A DNA stretch of 64,000 nucleotides. Source: Pisolithus tinctorius. Its lineage: Eukaryota > Basidiomycota > Agaricomycetes > Boletales > Pisolithaceae. The stretch is taken from positions 3,162,001 to 3,226,000 of the forward strand of contig JANFAH010000004.1 in assembly GCA_024663395.1 (NCBI GenBank). Direction: 5' to 3'. Position numbers and translations under genes: made by a program. Positions 35,240-46,957 of this stretch are shown here, in pieces. The first letter of the stretch is position 1, and the number at the start of each line of letters is the position of its first letter. The notes under the pieces are model-generated. The model worked only from the letters and a program-made list of their open reading frames with translations, did not search any database and was not told where the DNA came from.

Positions 35240-36330
35240 TTGCAAGGAGGAAAGTCCATTCACAAGAGGAGCTAACAATTTACAGGCTAAATTTTCTTGA
35301 CTTGGCAACATATCTATGGGTCTTGAGACAGCTCAAGGCTGACAAAGTTGAAGATCTGTATTTGCACAGCTTTGACAAGGAGTTCCAGTGTGAAATCATT
35401 CAGAAAATGCAACACAATGATCAATGGTGACACTCGGATGATCCATGGCCCATGCAGCAAGTAACATACACAGCCACATGACTACTATGCAAAGGATTTC
35501 ACTCAGAGTGAGTGCAAACAAGCACAGAAGACTACTATGAGCATTGAAACGACCAGGGAACTAGTTCGGACAAGCAGCAACAGCCTACAAAGTCTTTTCT
35601 GAGTTCATCGATGCACAGCTCACTGACAACTGATGTACAGGAATCTATGGAATTACTGGAATGCATGCAGCATGAGCAAATACTGATGTTAGTGTCAGCA
35701 AGTCACATGCAGCCACCAAGCTCACCCAAGAAGATGGCAAGTGAAGGCCCAAGTACTGATTACATTGAGAAGGCCACAGACATGCCATGTTTCGAGATGG
35801 AGGAGTCTACTTCGAGAATGAGTGAACTACTGACTGTGGAATTGCAGGAAGTGCCAGAGCTCAAGTGAGTTGAGCCAGTGGCAGTGGCAGTGGATGAGCC
35901 ACCCATGATGAAGGGGCCATTCAAATTCAAGGCAAGCAACAGTGCTCAAAGGGGTTTCTCATTTGTTCTCACCAAGTTCCTCAACTGGCCACTGGTACTT
36001 TCTACTCAAGATGTCAAAGTCTTGAGGAAAACACTGTCGAAGCTCCTGTGGTCAGTGAAGATGTACAACAGTTGGCAGATGAGTCACTTGTGTCAAAAGT
36101 GTCACTTGATTTTGGAACAGAAAGACTTGAAGAATGCATGAAGTCTGAGAGAGTTGAAGATGAAGCACTCAAAGTGCTTGCAAGCGATCATGAGGCAGAT
36201 AGGTCAGTACACAAAGGGAATTCTAACTCACACAGGACATTAAGAGGTATGGAATACATTGAGGTGAAGGTTATTGCAAAGAAGATCAAGATCAAAAGGC
36301 CATTGAAGCTGGTCACATGAAGGAAGCTGC
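35240..36330 (+). pseudogene. Gag-like fragment of another retroelement
   Basis: Directly after the element C protease, the frame turns into KVHSQEELTIYRLNFLDLATYL and DKEFQCEIIQKMQ, a gag pattern that differs from that of element C. It is followed by acidic Ser/Thr/Glu-rich sequence broken by stops at 35428, 35866 and later. No zinc knuckle is visible. It lacks a start and is a 5'-truncated remnant. Confidence 0.6.
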
Positions 36331-36759
36331 CAGAAGAAGTTTTGCAGGTAGAAATGTTGAAGCACATGGTGAGGATGGACAACCTCGCACTTGAAGTGTT
36401 CTGCAACTGTGTGATACCAGCAATATATGTTTTATTCAGGAATTTGTCGAGAGTATCGATACATGCACTTGGTATTAGGACTTGTGCAGAAAGTCCTGCG
36501 ATGTTGACTAAGCAAAGTCATGTGATCACTCTGCACATCAAGGCCACATGCACTCAAGTAATACTACACACTGACAAGACTAGTACTACAGGACAACTAT
36601 GCAAGATCGCTGCAACTGAAGGATATGAAGAATGGGGTGAATGATGTGCCATGTGTGAGGTACTGCAGTTTTGAGCAATGGTGACCAGAGTGAGGGTGAC
36701 AGGAGCATCAAACAGAGCAACAGCAACAACAATGACAACAACTTTAATTAGTGCAGGTC

Positions 36760-39700
36760 AATGGCTGGGCAAGATAGAAGAGGCCATTCGATGGGATTGG
36801 GGCATGAGGAGTGTGGATAATGGGCTTGATGCCCCAAGGTTTTGTTTTGAATTCATAGCATTTTACTTACATCCATTCTACACTAGGGAAAACTGGGTTA
36901 TGCCACAAAGATCAAGTGACATACAGATGAGTGTGATACAAGAGATGATGACAATGACACTTGACACAGTGTGGTGGCCATGCATCACTGGGACAGCCAT
37001 TCAATGGAAACAGGGCACAATGAGTGTGGATATTGGGCATTATGCCCAGGGTTTTGTTTTGGTTTCACAGCATCTTACTTACAGCTATTTTGCTCTAGAG
37101 AAGGTAGCTTTCTATGATGAATAGTGATCATGATACAAGAGGCAGTGATGGCAACAATGCTTGATGCAGATTGAAGGCCATGTGGTGCGAGAAGGGCCAT
37201 ACAGTGAGGGACAAAAGCATTGCAATGTATGTGAGGTGTGAGTTGCTGCTGATGTAGCTCAGGCTATTCTGCCCAGATAATCATGATACCTATACCATTG
37301 GAAAGGGGTGACCCTAAGCTTTCCAGAGCACTAAGGTTCAGTCCAGACAAAGCAATACATGCTGAGATACACCCTATTCTTTCCAAAAAGTGCATTGCAA
37401 CACTTTTGTCCCTGACTTGTGAAATAGTGAAAAGTGACCTTTTGATGGGATTAAGGGCATGAAAGATGGAAAAATATGATTACATAATAGACCACATGAT
37501 CTTCCAGATGATTTGTCAGCATGTAAACAATGACAAACATTGGATTTGTACCATTAACCCTGCCTCTTTTACCACAACTCATGAAATCATCTCTCTAGCT
37601 CACATGGTCATTTTCTCAAGGAATTCTTATCAAATACTTGTGGCCACCACAGTGCCATCAGTATAAAATGCTCTCAGAACCATCAGTGCCTTAAAAAACC
37701 TGCTGTCAGTCATTCCCTGGACTGTTTCCCCCCCCATGCCTGATGTGTTCTGAGACTAATCAGTACTTGGAAGGCTGAGAATGTTTTGGAGGTCAATCTG
37801 GCACTTCAGAACATGATGGACACACTATCCCCCTCTCAACCAATGCATTTCTGGCACAGGGACAGTGGTATGGTAGTTAGGGCAAGACAAAATCCTCTTT
37901 ACCCCTGGGTGTCATCAGAAGGATATGCTACTGAACTGCCATGAAGCAGAATCCTGTGCTTCCATCTGGCCCTGAATATTGCCTTTGGTCACATATGACC
38001 AAATAATCATTCCCCAGTCATCTACAGTTCAGATCAGAGCAAGATCTAGTGAACCCTCTTGTGGTCCTCAGAGCACAAGGAGGTTTTGTCTCACCCCAAC
38101 TTCCATACCAGTGTTCCTGTGCCCAAAATGCATTGGTTGAGAGGGGGATAGTGTGTCCATCATGTTCTGAAGTGCCAGATTGACCTCCAAAACATTCTCA
38201 GCCTTCCAAGTACTGATTAGTCTCAGAACACATCAGGCATGGGGGGGGAAACAGTCCAGGGAATGACTGACAGCAGGTTTTTTAAGGCACTGATGGTTCT
38301 GAGAGCATTTTATACTGATGGCACTGTGGTGGCCACAAGTATTTGATAAGAATTCCTTGAGAAAATGACCATGTGAGCTAGAGAGATGATTTCATGAGTT
38401 GTGGTAAAAGAGGCAGGGTTAATGGTACAAATCCAATGTTTGTCATTGTTTACATGCTGACAAATCATCTGGAAGATCATGTGGTCTATTATGTAATCAT
38501 ATTTTTCCATCTTTCATGCCCTTAATCCCATCAAAAGGTCACTTTTCACTATTTCACAAGTCAGGGACAAAAGTGTTGCAATGCACTTTTTGGAAAGAAT
38601 AGGGTGTATCTCAGCATGTATTGCTTTGTCTGGACTGAACCTTAGTGCTCTGGAAAGCTTAGATTCACCCCTTTCCAATGGTATAGGTATCCTGATTATC
38701 TGTGCAGAATAGCCTGAGCTACATCAGCAGCAACTCACACCTCACAAACATTGCAACACTTTTGTCCCTCACTGTACTTACAGTCACCATGCTTTAGGGA
38801 ATATGGATGTCTACAAGGTATCGTACAGAAGCTACTGCGACTATGAGTGATGGCAATGACAACAAGAGTGACAATGAGAAGAGAAATGGTGATGATGATA
38901 GCATCTGACATAGATTGATGGCCACACAAGACTAGACTTGCAGTTCAATGGAGACAAGGTGCAAGGAGTGTGGGTACTGAGCCTGACGGCTCAATGGTTT
39001 GCTTCGATTTCTGCATGTTTTACTTACATCCTGGTTGTTCTAGTGAAGTCAGGTGTCTACAACAAACAGAGATCACAATTCAAGAATCTACAACAGTCTA
39101 CGAACAAGGGATGCAAGGAAGTACAGCAAGATGATCACAAGGACTACAGTTCAATCTTCGACAGCCATCATTGAGGATATGAGGGCTGATGAGCACAATA
39201 CTGAGCCTGATGGCTCTGGTGTTTGTTTTGGATTCAGAACATTTTACTTACAACTATGCTACTCTAGGGAAAACAGATGTACACAATGAAGTGTGAATGA
39301 CAGCCACACGAGTGTGATACAAGTACCTCTGGCTATGTACGAGGAGAAGGCTCTTACCCTGCCAGCTGAAATGATGGTTAACATCACCATTGCCAAGCGA
39401 ACCATCCTCAAACTCAAACCATGGTCTGTTCGCTGTGCCATGGAAGAGACTGGCCCAGTGAGTTCAGCTGTCAAAGTGAAACTACTTTCCTGGCTACAGC
39501 CAGATGCATCTATGCCCTTAGAGCCCAATGGCTCAGGTTTCTGTTTTTGTTTTGCAGCTTTTTACTTATGAGTATGTTGTTCTAGAGTAGATGATGATTC
39601 AGAAGAAGGAATGCATTGGCCTACAGAGTGACAAGTATGGCAACTACAAAGAGCCACAAGAGAACAATTTGAAGTGACTCTATGGACTCACATGCAAGAC

Positions 39701-40479
39701 TTAATACAAATAGCAACACAATGGCAAGGTTTGGAGTCACAGCGAGATGCGCAACATACGAGCAGTTTCGAGATCATGCTGACTGGGATTGAAGGCCCAA
39801 ATTTTAGTTTTCTCTTTAAGCCATTTCACTTACACCTACAATGTTTTAGGGAATATGACTATTTACAGGGTATCATAGGGAAGCTACTGCCACAGCGAGC
39901 AAAAGCAACAGTGACCAGGGTGCATATGGAGAAACAAGCATGACAACTACAGATAGACAGTGCTGTCGAAGGAGGAACCCATTGACTTACAGACCAGCAA
40001 ATCTGGCTAACATGAAGTACTGCCAGGCAAATGCAATGACCATGGTTTGAACTACAACAGTGATCATTAAGGATACAAAAGCCAGCAAGCATGGATACCA
40101 AGCGCAAAGACCCAAGTTTCTGTTTTAAATGCATGACTTTTTACTTATGTGGCAGTATTATTACAAGTGGGGAGAATCAGAATGGTACATGAGAGGATGA
40201 GCACTAGTGTCATGGTGCAATACCAAAGAGAGCAAGATGTTTGATGATGAAGGATGGGAGCCTGGGTGGTGAACACCAGTGGGGACAATGAGGCTTAACA
40301 TGGATCAACAGCTGCACAAATGTGCAAGTGGCTTTCAAGATGCACTGAGTGGGCTTGGCAACCTGAGGTTTTGTTTTTGTCTTGAGGCATCTTACTTACA
40401 GCTAGGTTATTCTAGATTATTTGAAGGGCAATGAAATACAAATGAAGACTCAAGTGACCTCAGCACAGTATTTGATAAG
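36760..40479 (+). repeat. Degenerate tandem array with conserved hairpin and T-rich box
   Basis: About eight units of 210-320 bp share GAGTGTGGATA, a short hairpin of GGGC/GCCC or GAGCC/GGCTC type, a TTTTGTTTT box, TTTTACTTACA and TTCTAGGG. Hairpins are at 36822-36834, 37035-37047, 38979-38992, 39203-39216, 39521-39534 and, weaker, 39785-39798. Two further units near 40110 and 40360 have lost pairing. The array is interrupted at 37200-38776 by a palindromic element and at 40480 by a LINE. Confidence 0.75.
37202..38774. mobile_element. Palindromic Tc1/mariner-like element, copy 1
   Basis: 1573 bp, flanked by TA on both sides, starting CAGTGAGGGACAAAAG and ending CTTTTGTCCCTCACTG. The right half is the reverse complement of the left half with the centre at 37988. 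Mirror positions match exactly along the length, so there are practically no indels between the arms. A 66-codon frame appears in both arms (37466-37666 plus, 38310-38510 minus) and I do not regard it as a gene. Within each arm another inverted end motif (CACTTTTGTCCCTGACT near 37400) occurs. No transposase is encoded. TIR sequence and TA duplication point to mobilisation by a Tc1/mariner-type transposase. Confidence 0.9.
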
Positions 40480-41367
40480 TTTTTTTTTTTTTTTGATTCT
40501 AGATTAAAGTGCGTGAAGGAGGGATTACCCTATGTTGCACTATTCTAACTAATTCAATGTTCTAGCTTGGGCCCCCTGTGGCCCACCAGTCCTTACCAGC
40601 GAGCAAATGCCCTAATGGCAGAGCTTGGGGCTCCCCATTAGTCCACCATTCCTGCCAACCATTTTAGACACTCCACCTTGAGGTAAGGTAGGTTTATGAC
40701 TTTGGCTAGACATTTGAATCTATCTACATGTATCCAGCAGCTGTGAGGCCAACTGGTAGGGGATATAGTGCGTTCTTCCATGTCCAATTATCTGGGGCTG
40801 TCGTGGCGTTTAACAGTGCAGATGGGGGTGAGAGTTGCTAGGGGGACATGTGAACGGTTGTGGCATGTGGCTGGGGCAGGGGAGGGGTAGATTGGGTTGG
40901 GTGTGAGGGAAGAATGTGGAGGTGATGAAGTGCATGATTGTCGAGCGTTTTTGGGGGGGAATGGAATGTAGGTGCCAGGTTAGAGTGCTGGTGAGGTGTT
41001 ATGTCTAGAGTTTTGATAGAGGCCTGCTTTGTAGGTGTCTTTTGGGGACACATGGTGTGGGTTGAGTGCCTTTTTCTGTTTAATGAGATGTTCCCTGTGC
41101 TTTTCATTATCCTTCATTGCAGTTTTGTTTGTTAACCTCACCAAGTGTGTGTTGGAACCGTTTAGTGGTATCTACATATTTAATGAGGTGTGGCTGGGCT
41201 TTTGGGTTGGACAGTAGGAATGATAGGGAGGTGGCATCTCTCCCTAATGTTCTTTGCAGGATATGTCATTCTCTGTTGTATCTTGGACATTGGAGTAGGT
41301 AGTGGTGGACATCCTCTGGTCTGTCCTCTCCACATTGAAGACATGAGGGAGTGTTGCTATGTTTGAA

Positions 41368-44300
41368 TCACTGCAGGTGTTTGTTGAGTGGTGAATGACC
41401 TGTCTGTAGGTACATGTACAGGCTTGTTTGTTTTTTGGGCAGTGAAGCAACTAGTTTTGCGAATGAGGGGCTGGGGAGAAGAGGGTCGATGTTGGATGTT
41501 TTTTGATAGCAAGGGGATTTCTTCCAGGTATTGGGCCAAAGGGCTTTCAGTTTTGCAGCATGGACTTTCTTGAGGGCAGAGACACTGTGGGGCATTTGTG
41601 TTTTCAGTACATTGGGTAGCAAGTCTGGGTGGCTGGCAGTGGCTGCTCCTCCTGCTGCCAGTTTTGCTTCCTCATCTGCTAGTTCATTACTTTCAACTTC
41701 CATGTGTCCCACTATCCAGTGTAGTGTGATGCTTCTTCTTGTTAGGCATTCCTCTTTGATGATTCTGAGGATCATTGACCTGAAGTGTGTCAGTAGGTAG
41801 TGCCCAGGTCTCGTTGATGGTCACTCACTTGATCTGATTACAGCTTGGTTGGCAGCTAGTATGGATGCTGGGAATGTGATGTCATCTCTGGTTGTGAGGA
41901 GATGTGCTGCTAGCAGTAGTGCTACCACAAGACTGCTGCCATGCCTACTCCTTCTTCCATGCTTGAGCCATCCATGAAGATTAGTGTATGGTCTTTGGTA
42001 TTTTCAAGGTCCTTGACTGCTTCCTTCTTGTTTGGAGCTATGGATGTGGTGTGTGATGGGCTTGCATAGGGAGGAGTTGGGCCTGCAGGGTTGGATGGAC
42101 TTGACTTGTCTTGGGTCGACATTTAGGTCATGTACCAGGCAGTGGATTGCTGTTCTGTGATGTTTTGCATTGGTTTTGGCGATTCTGTTGATGTGCGTGT
42201 GTAGAGGGTCAGGGAGAATGTGTGCATGGACTAGAAGAGTGTCAGTGGGGGTGGTTCTCATAGTGCCTGTTATGGCTAGGGCTGCTGTTCTCTGGATTGA
42301 TAGGATGTGGTTAATTATGCCTCTCAAGCCCCTTGTTCTGGTTGGGTGATTGCCAGAGAATGCTGGTTGTAGCCAGACTGGTGCTGCATACATCACCTTT
42401 GGAACTACTACTGCATGATAGAGTTGTCACATGAGTTTCATTGGTATACCCCATGATGCTGCTGAGATCCTCCTGAGTAGGAGGGCTTGTTTTGTTCCTT
42501 TTGCGATTGCTTGAGCTGCTTGTATCTTCCATCTCAGCTCATGGTCAAGGATAATGCCTAGAAACTTGTGAGTCACCATGGGTGTGATTACTGTGCCTCT
42601 TATCGTTAGTGGTGGCCTGGGTTTGGTTCTGCTGAGCATGAAGTCCATCAAAGTGAACTTGCTCGTTTCAAAGCACAAGTTGTGTTTGTCAGACCATTCA
42701 TATCTGCCTTCTTCACGTTACATCATGTTGAGTAATGTTGCATGGGTATCTGTAAAAGTTTTGCTGATGGCGACAAAAGCTGTGTCATCTACAAATGCTA
42801 GAGTTAGTTCCTTTTTGCCTTTAGCCATGTCTACTAGGTCTGTGCTGTAGATGGTGTAGAGTATCATCAATAGAGGGTCACCTTGCCTGATGCCATTGCT
42901 GACTGGGAACCAATTAGATTCATAATCATTGAATTTCAATCTGGTTCTTCTGTTTGTTAGCAGCCTTTCTGTGTATCTTACAATGTCTAGTGGGAGTCTT
43001 CTCTTCCTCATGTTGTGTAGGAGTTGATCTGTTACTGCATTTGGGAACACACCTTCTATGTTGAGGAATAGTGCCGATACCACTTGTTTTTGATGCCATG
43101 CATGATGTATTGTTGTTTCGAGCAGGAGCAGTGAGTCCTCGGTTGAGCAACCTGGTCTGCTGCTGAAGTGGGTGGATGGGAGCAGCTGGTGTTTTTCTAG
43201 AATGAATGATGTGCATTTGGCCACTATTGCTGATAGCAGTTTTGCCATTGTATTGAGTAATGCTATTGGGCGGTAGGCCTTTGGTGTTGTGTAATCCAGT
43301 TTGTTCAGTTTACGGAGTATGACAGTTGTCGATTCCCTCCAGGGGTTGTAGTATGTACAAAGGGTGAACACTGTGTTGAAGGAGTGTAGTAAGTAGTCAA
43401 GAAGCAATGGAGATTTTTGAAATACTATTGTATTAGCAACTCCATCCAGCCCCAGTGCTTTGTATGGGCTGAGGTTTCTGACAGTTTGTGCAAGTTGGTC
43501 TCTCGTGATGGGGGACCACATCATTACTGGTTCTGGGTAGTCGTAGTCTTGTGGTACTGACAAGTGGGCTGGAGGTGGGGGAAACAGTGTCTGTGTGAAG
43601 AGCTGACTTTTGTCTTCATTGGAATTGACCATTGTAATGTTGCCTTTGTCACCTACTTTTTTGAGAGACGGTATTCTGGCCTTGCTGCTGTCACTGTGTG
43701 GTTTGGATATGTAACCATTGGCTGTCCAGAGGTCCTTGTTGTTGGCTTCTTCTAACCAGTCTCTCCAATGGTTTTTCTTAGCTTCTTGGATGGCCTTGTT
43801 GTATTCTTTAGCTTTACTTTTTCTTACACTGTGGCTTTCATGATCACAGATTGTGTGGAACATATATGAGGCTTTACTTAGCATTCTAAGTTCCTTTCAT
43901 AGGGTAGTCAGCTCTTTCATCCACCAGCATTTTTTGGGTGGGTGGGGCTGCAACCTCGGTACTACTTTCTCCAGAGTAGTGCACAGTGCTATGTCTATGC
44001 CTTGCATTTTTGCTTGAAACTCTTGCTTGTTTGTGATTACTGAGGGTGGTCCAATCTTGGTCAATTCAGCCATCAGCATCTTGTTGAACTTCTCCTGGTC
44101 GACTTTTCTGTAATTGTAGCTGGGAGGAGACATGGACAGGGTGAGGTCCATGTCAATGCATGTCAGGACTGGGATGTGGTCCATGTTGGGGCCTCTGTCT
44201 TCTGGGCTTGTGTTGCAACTGGTCAGCTCTTCCATTGTCAGTTCTGTGCAGAAAATGTTGTCTGGGCATGTCCAGTTGCCTGTGGATGACAATTGGAGGG

Positions 44301-44907
44301 TGGGTATTCCCTTGGGTAGTGCTTGCACCATTCTGTAGTCCGCCACTAGCTCTAGTAGCTTTTCTGTGGAGCCTAGCACCCTTGCCATGAATAGGTGATG
44401 GTTGCAGTCCTCATCCCACAGCAGGTGGTGTCTGTTGAAGTCACCTAGCCATATCATATAGTCATTCACCATTGGTCTAACTTTGTCAGCATTCGCAGTG
44501 AGGAATGTGCTAATTGCTTCTAGCATTTGATCATGTGTGCAATTGTTGTATATGTTGAATATCGTGTAGGTGCCCTTTGCAGTCCTTAGCTGTGTTACAA
44601 TGACATCTGCGGAGGGGAAAGCTATCTGTTCCCAAGTGTTAGTACTGATTTTTGAGTTGATTAGAGTTACTGCTCGGGATCTGGTGTTTTGGGTGGATTT
44701 CATTGTGGGGTATGCAACCCTCCAGTGGGTGTTTGCTTGGATATTGCCTATTCGGTTGATTGGGGGTTCCTGAATGGTGACTATGTCCCATTTGTCCGCT
44801 ATTTGGCTGTTTAGTAGAGAGTGTAGTGCCATGTGGGAGGTGTTGAGATTTTGTTGCCATATGCATAGTTTAGTTAGTGCATTGGTTTGGTGTTGGTGTT
44901 CAGGCAT
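41368..44907 (-). pseudogene. LINE ORF2: endonuclease, reverse transcriptase, RNase H
   Basis: An APE-type endonuclease (44907-43897) has VTIQEPPI, WLGDFNRH and MDHIPVL, its catalytic Glu, Asp/Asn and His. A stop at 43897 separates it from the reverse transcriptase (43884-42718). This has YRPIALLNTMAKLLS, a motif A that reads FLNIEGVFPNA where Asp is expected in place of the first Asn, GIRQGDPL and the catalytic FVDD. After frame changes and stops at 42718 and 42427, an RNase H remains with FMDGSS near 42030 and HWIVGHMEVESNELADEEAK near 41710-41660. The domain order fits the Tad1/I-type LINEs of fungi. Non-functional. Confidence 0.92.
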
Positions 44908-45083
44908 CGATTAGGGATGGGATGGGGTTTGGGGTCTCTGATTGTGGGTTAGCTGCAGGGGTGAGCTGGGTCTGGGTCATGTTGTCAGGGGGGGGGGATG
45001 TTGCATGTTGTGTGGTGACACATGATGGGGCCACCTCTACCTCCCCTTATTCTGTTGTTCATGCCTTGTCTTGGTGGGTTGGC

Positions 45084-46747
45084 TCAATGGTTGATGGCTT
45101 CGCCTAAGGTTATTTGCCTGAGTTGGCTTGGGGCAGGTGGAGTTAGCATTGGAGGTCTCACGGGTATGATCAGGCCTGGTGGTCTTGGTGGTAGTTTGAC
45201 GTGTGTCCATTCTTCATCCATTGGGAAGTATGGCGTGCAGTTTTCCAGGGTGTGATCATCCATTGCATTATGTCTTCTGGTGAAATCCAGGCAGTTTCTG
45301 TCTACACTGGAGTGGGAGTTGTCCTGGCAGTTTATGCAGAAGTGGGTGGCGGTGGTGCATTCCTGCATGTGGTGGGCTTGGGCACATATGCTGCATGTGT
45401 TGGTTTCTTGTTTGCAGTCCCTGGCTAGATGACCTATGCATTGGCACTTTAGGCATCTGATTGGCTCCTTTTTGTCCTTGTGGGGGTGGAGTCTGTTGAA
45501 GCCCCAATAAAGACGTCTCTTAATAGTTGGTTGGCCACTTCCAGGGAGGTGATGGAGACAAGTGCATGCGCGACTCGTTGGTTGGGTGTGCATTTGGCTG
45601 GGTCTTTGATCCATTTGATTTGCACAATCAATCCTTGCAGGATGTTGTTTTCATTTTCCATGTTGCAGAGGGTATCTGGGTTGTCTGTTAGCATTGAGAT
45701 GGGGAGGAACAGAATTACAATGTTGTAGTGTTGATCTTTGATTAGCACTTCACTGCCCAGTTTGGCTAGAAAGGCTGCCTTGTTGGCTGGTTCCTTGATC
45801 CATTCTGCTGCTTCTTGGCTGTTGAGTTTGAGTAGGAGGCCATTATTGTGTAGTTGCATGACTGATTTGAGTTGCATGTCAGGGCCGTCCATTTGGTCTA
45901 CTGCTTCCAGTGCTTGTTTGATCAGGTCAATGACGTTCTCCCTTGGGGTGGTGTTGTTTAGCTGATGGTGGTTACCATTTGTGTCAATAAGTATCTGCCT
46001 TTCTTTGATTGCTGCATGGGCTTTGGCATATTCTGGTGAGAAGCATTTGCCTAGTGGTATCTGGTTTGGGTTAGGTGGTTTCGAGGCGAGCACATCTTTG
46101 TATGGGGTGGGGAATGTGACGGGTTGCTGGGTCATGATATGGTTCTTCAGGTCCTCTAGGGTCAATTTGATTGTGCTCATGTCCACAATTAGGTTTTGTA
46201 CCTTGTTTTCTAGTTGATTGGGATCTGTGCTGTTGGTCGTGCTGGTGAGAGACTTGATTTTCCTGGCAATGTTATCACTTAGTGTTTCTGCGGTTTCGTT
46301 GATCTTCATCATGTTTTCTGAGGCTGTTAAAATCTTCGCCACTTGAGGGGAGATGGTGGCAATTACTGAAGTTTCCAGTTTGTCTGATACAGCTCTGGTG
46401 ACAGTGTCAGTTAGCATTGACACTGCGAGGTCCTTGACCAAGTAGGCTGCTGCATGGATGGCTGAGTGTAGCATGTTGTTTACACCTTTGGTCTGTGATA
46501 TGTAGAAGAGGGCATATGAGATGTGCTTGGGTGTGGCTGGTTCACCTTGTATTGTGTATAGCTGGTCTAAGAATAGTCTGGCTGATTCCATATCTTTTAT
46601 TTCAGTGTCTGGGTCATTGATGATTTCTTCTAGGGAGAAGCTGTTGCTTCTGGTGGTCTTGCCTAGGCCTGACATGCGAGGGGCTGGCAGGGGTCCTGAC
46701 ATGGCATAGGAACTTGACCTCGAGGATGTCCATCCAGTTGAGGTCAT
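45084..46747 (-). pseudogene. LINE ORF1: nucleic-acid-binding protein with zinc knuckles
   Basis: The frame from 46747 (MTSTGWTSSRSS) to 45449 is open for 432 codons. The C-terminal part continues in a shifted frame (45614-45084) with three Cys/His knuckles, CLKCQCIGHLARDC, CSICAQAHHMQEC and CINCQDNSHSSVDRNC. It ends near 45084. A helical region with ENKVQNLI and NHIMTQQP is in the middle. Such proteins coat the LINE RNA. The only clear damage is the shift between the two frames. Confidence 0.88.
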
Positions 46748-46957
46748 GTGTTGGGGCTTGGTTTTGTGTTTGTGTGGGGGTGGATGGTGCTGTGTGTGAA
46801 GGGTTGTTGCTTGTGGCTCTGATAAATGCTACTATACATCGCTTTTACTTGTGACAGGCTCTGCTTTTTGCTGGCTGCTACAAAGAGTCCTGAAATTTTT
46901 CAGGGTCTCAGTCGGGGTGCCACATGGAGCGGAGTCAAGAAGTGTATTCGATAAGTT

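Larger units (their letters stand above)
40480..46943 (-). mobile_element. Full-length Tad1-like LINE
   Basis: 6464 bp on the minus strand with a 15-nt poly(A) tail (T run at 40480-40494). The 5' end is at 46943. GTATTTGATAAGTT at 40468-40481 and GTATTCGATAAGTT at 46944-46957 form the target-site duplication, with one C/T difference. ORF1 and ORF2 are both present, so the copy is not 5'-truncated, which is rare for LINEs. It is inserted in the tandem array. Confidence 0.88.

Noticed and set aside
37466..38510. Two identical 66-codon frames in mirror positions as a conserved gene
   Set aside because: They are a by-product of the palindrome. The same frame in copy 2 differs in several residues without signs of constraint, and it has no domain or start context of note.
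36760..40479. CRISPR array
   Set aside because: Units are 210-320 bp, diverged, and lack short direct repeats with regular spacers. The genome is eukaryotic.
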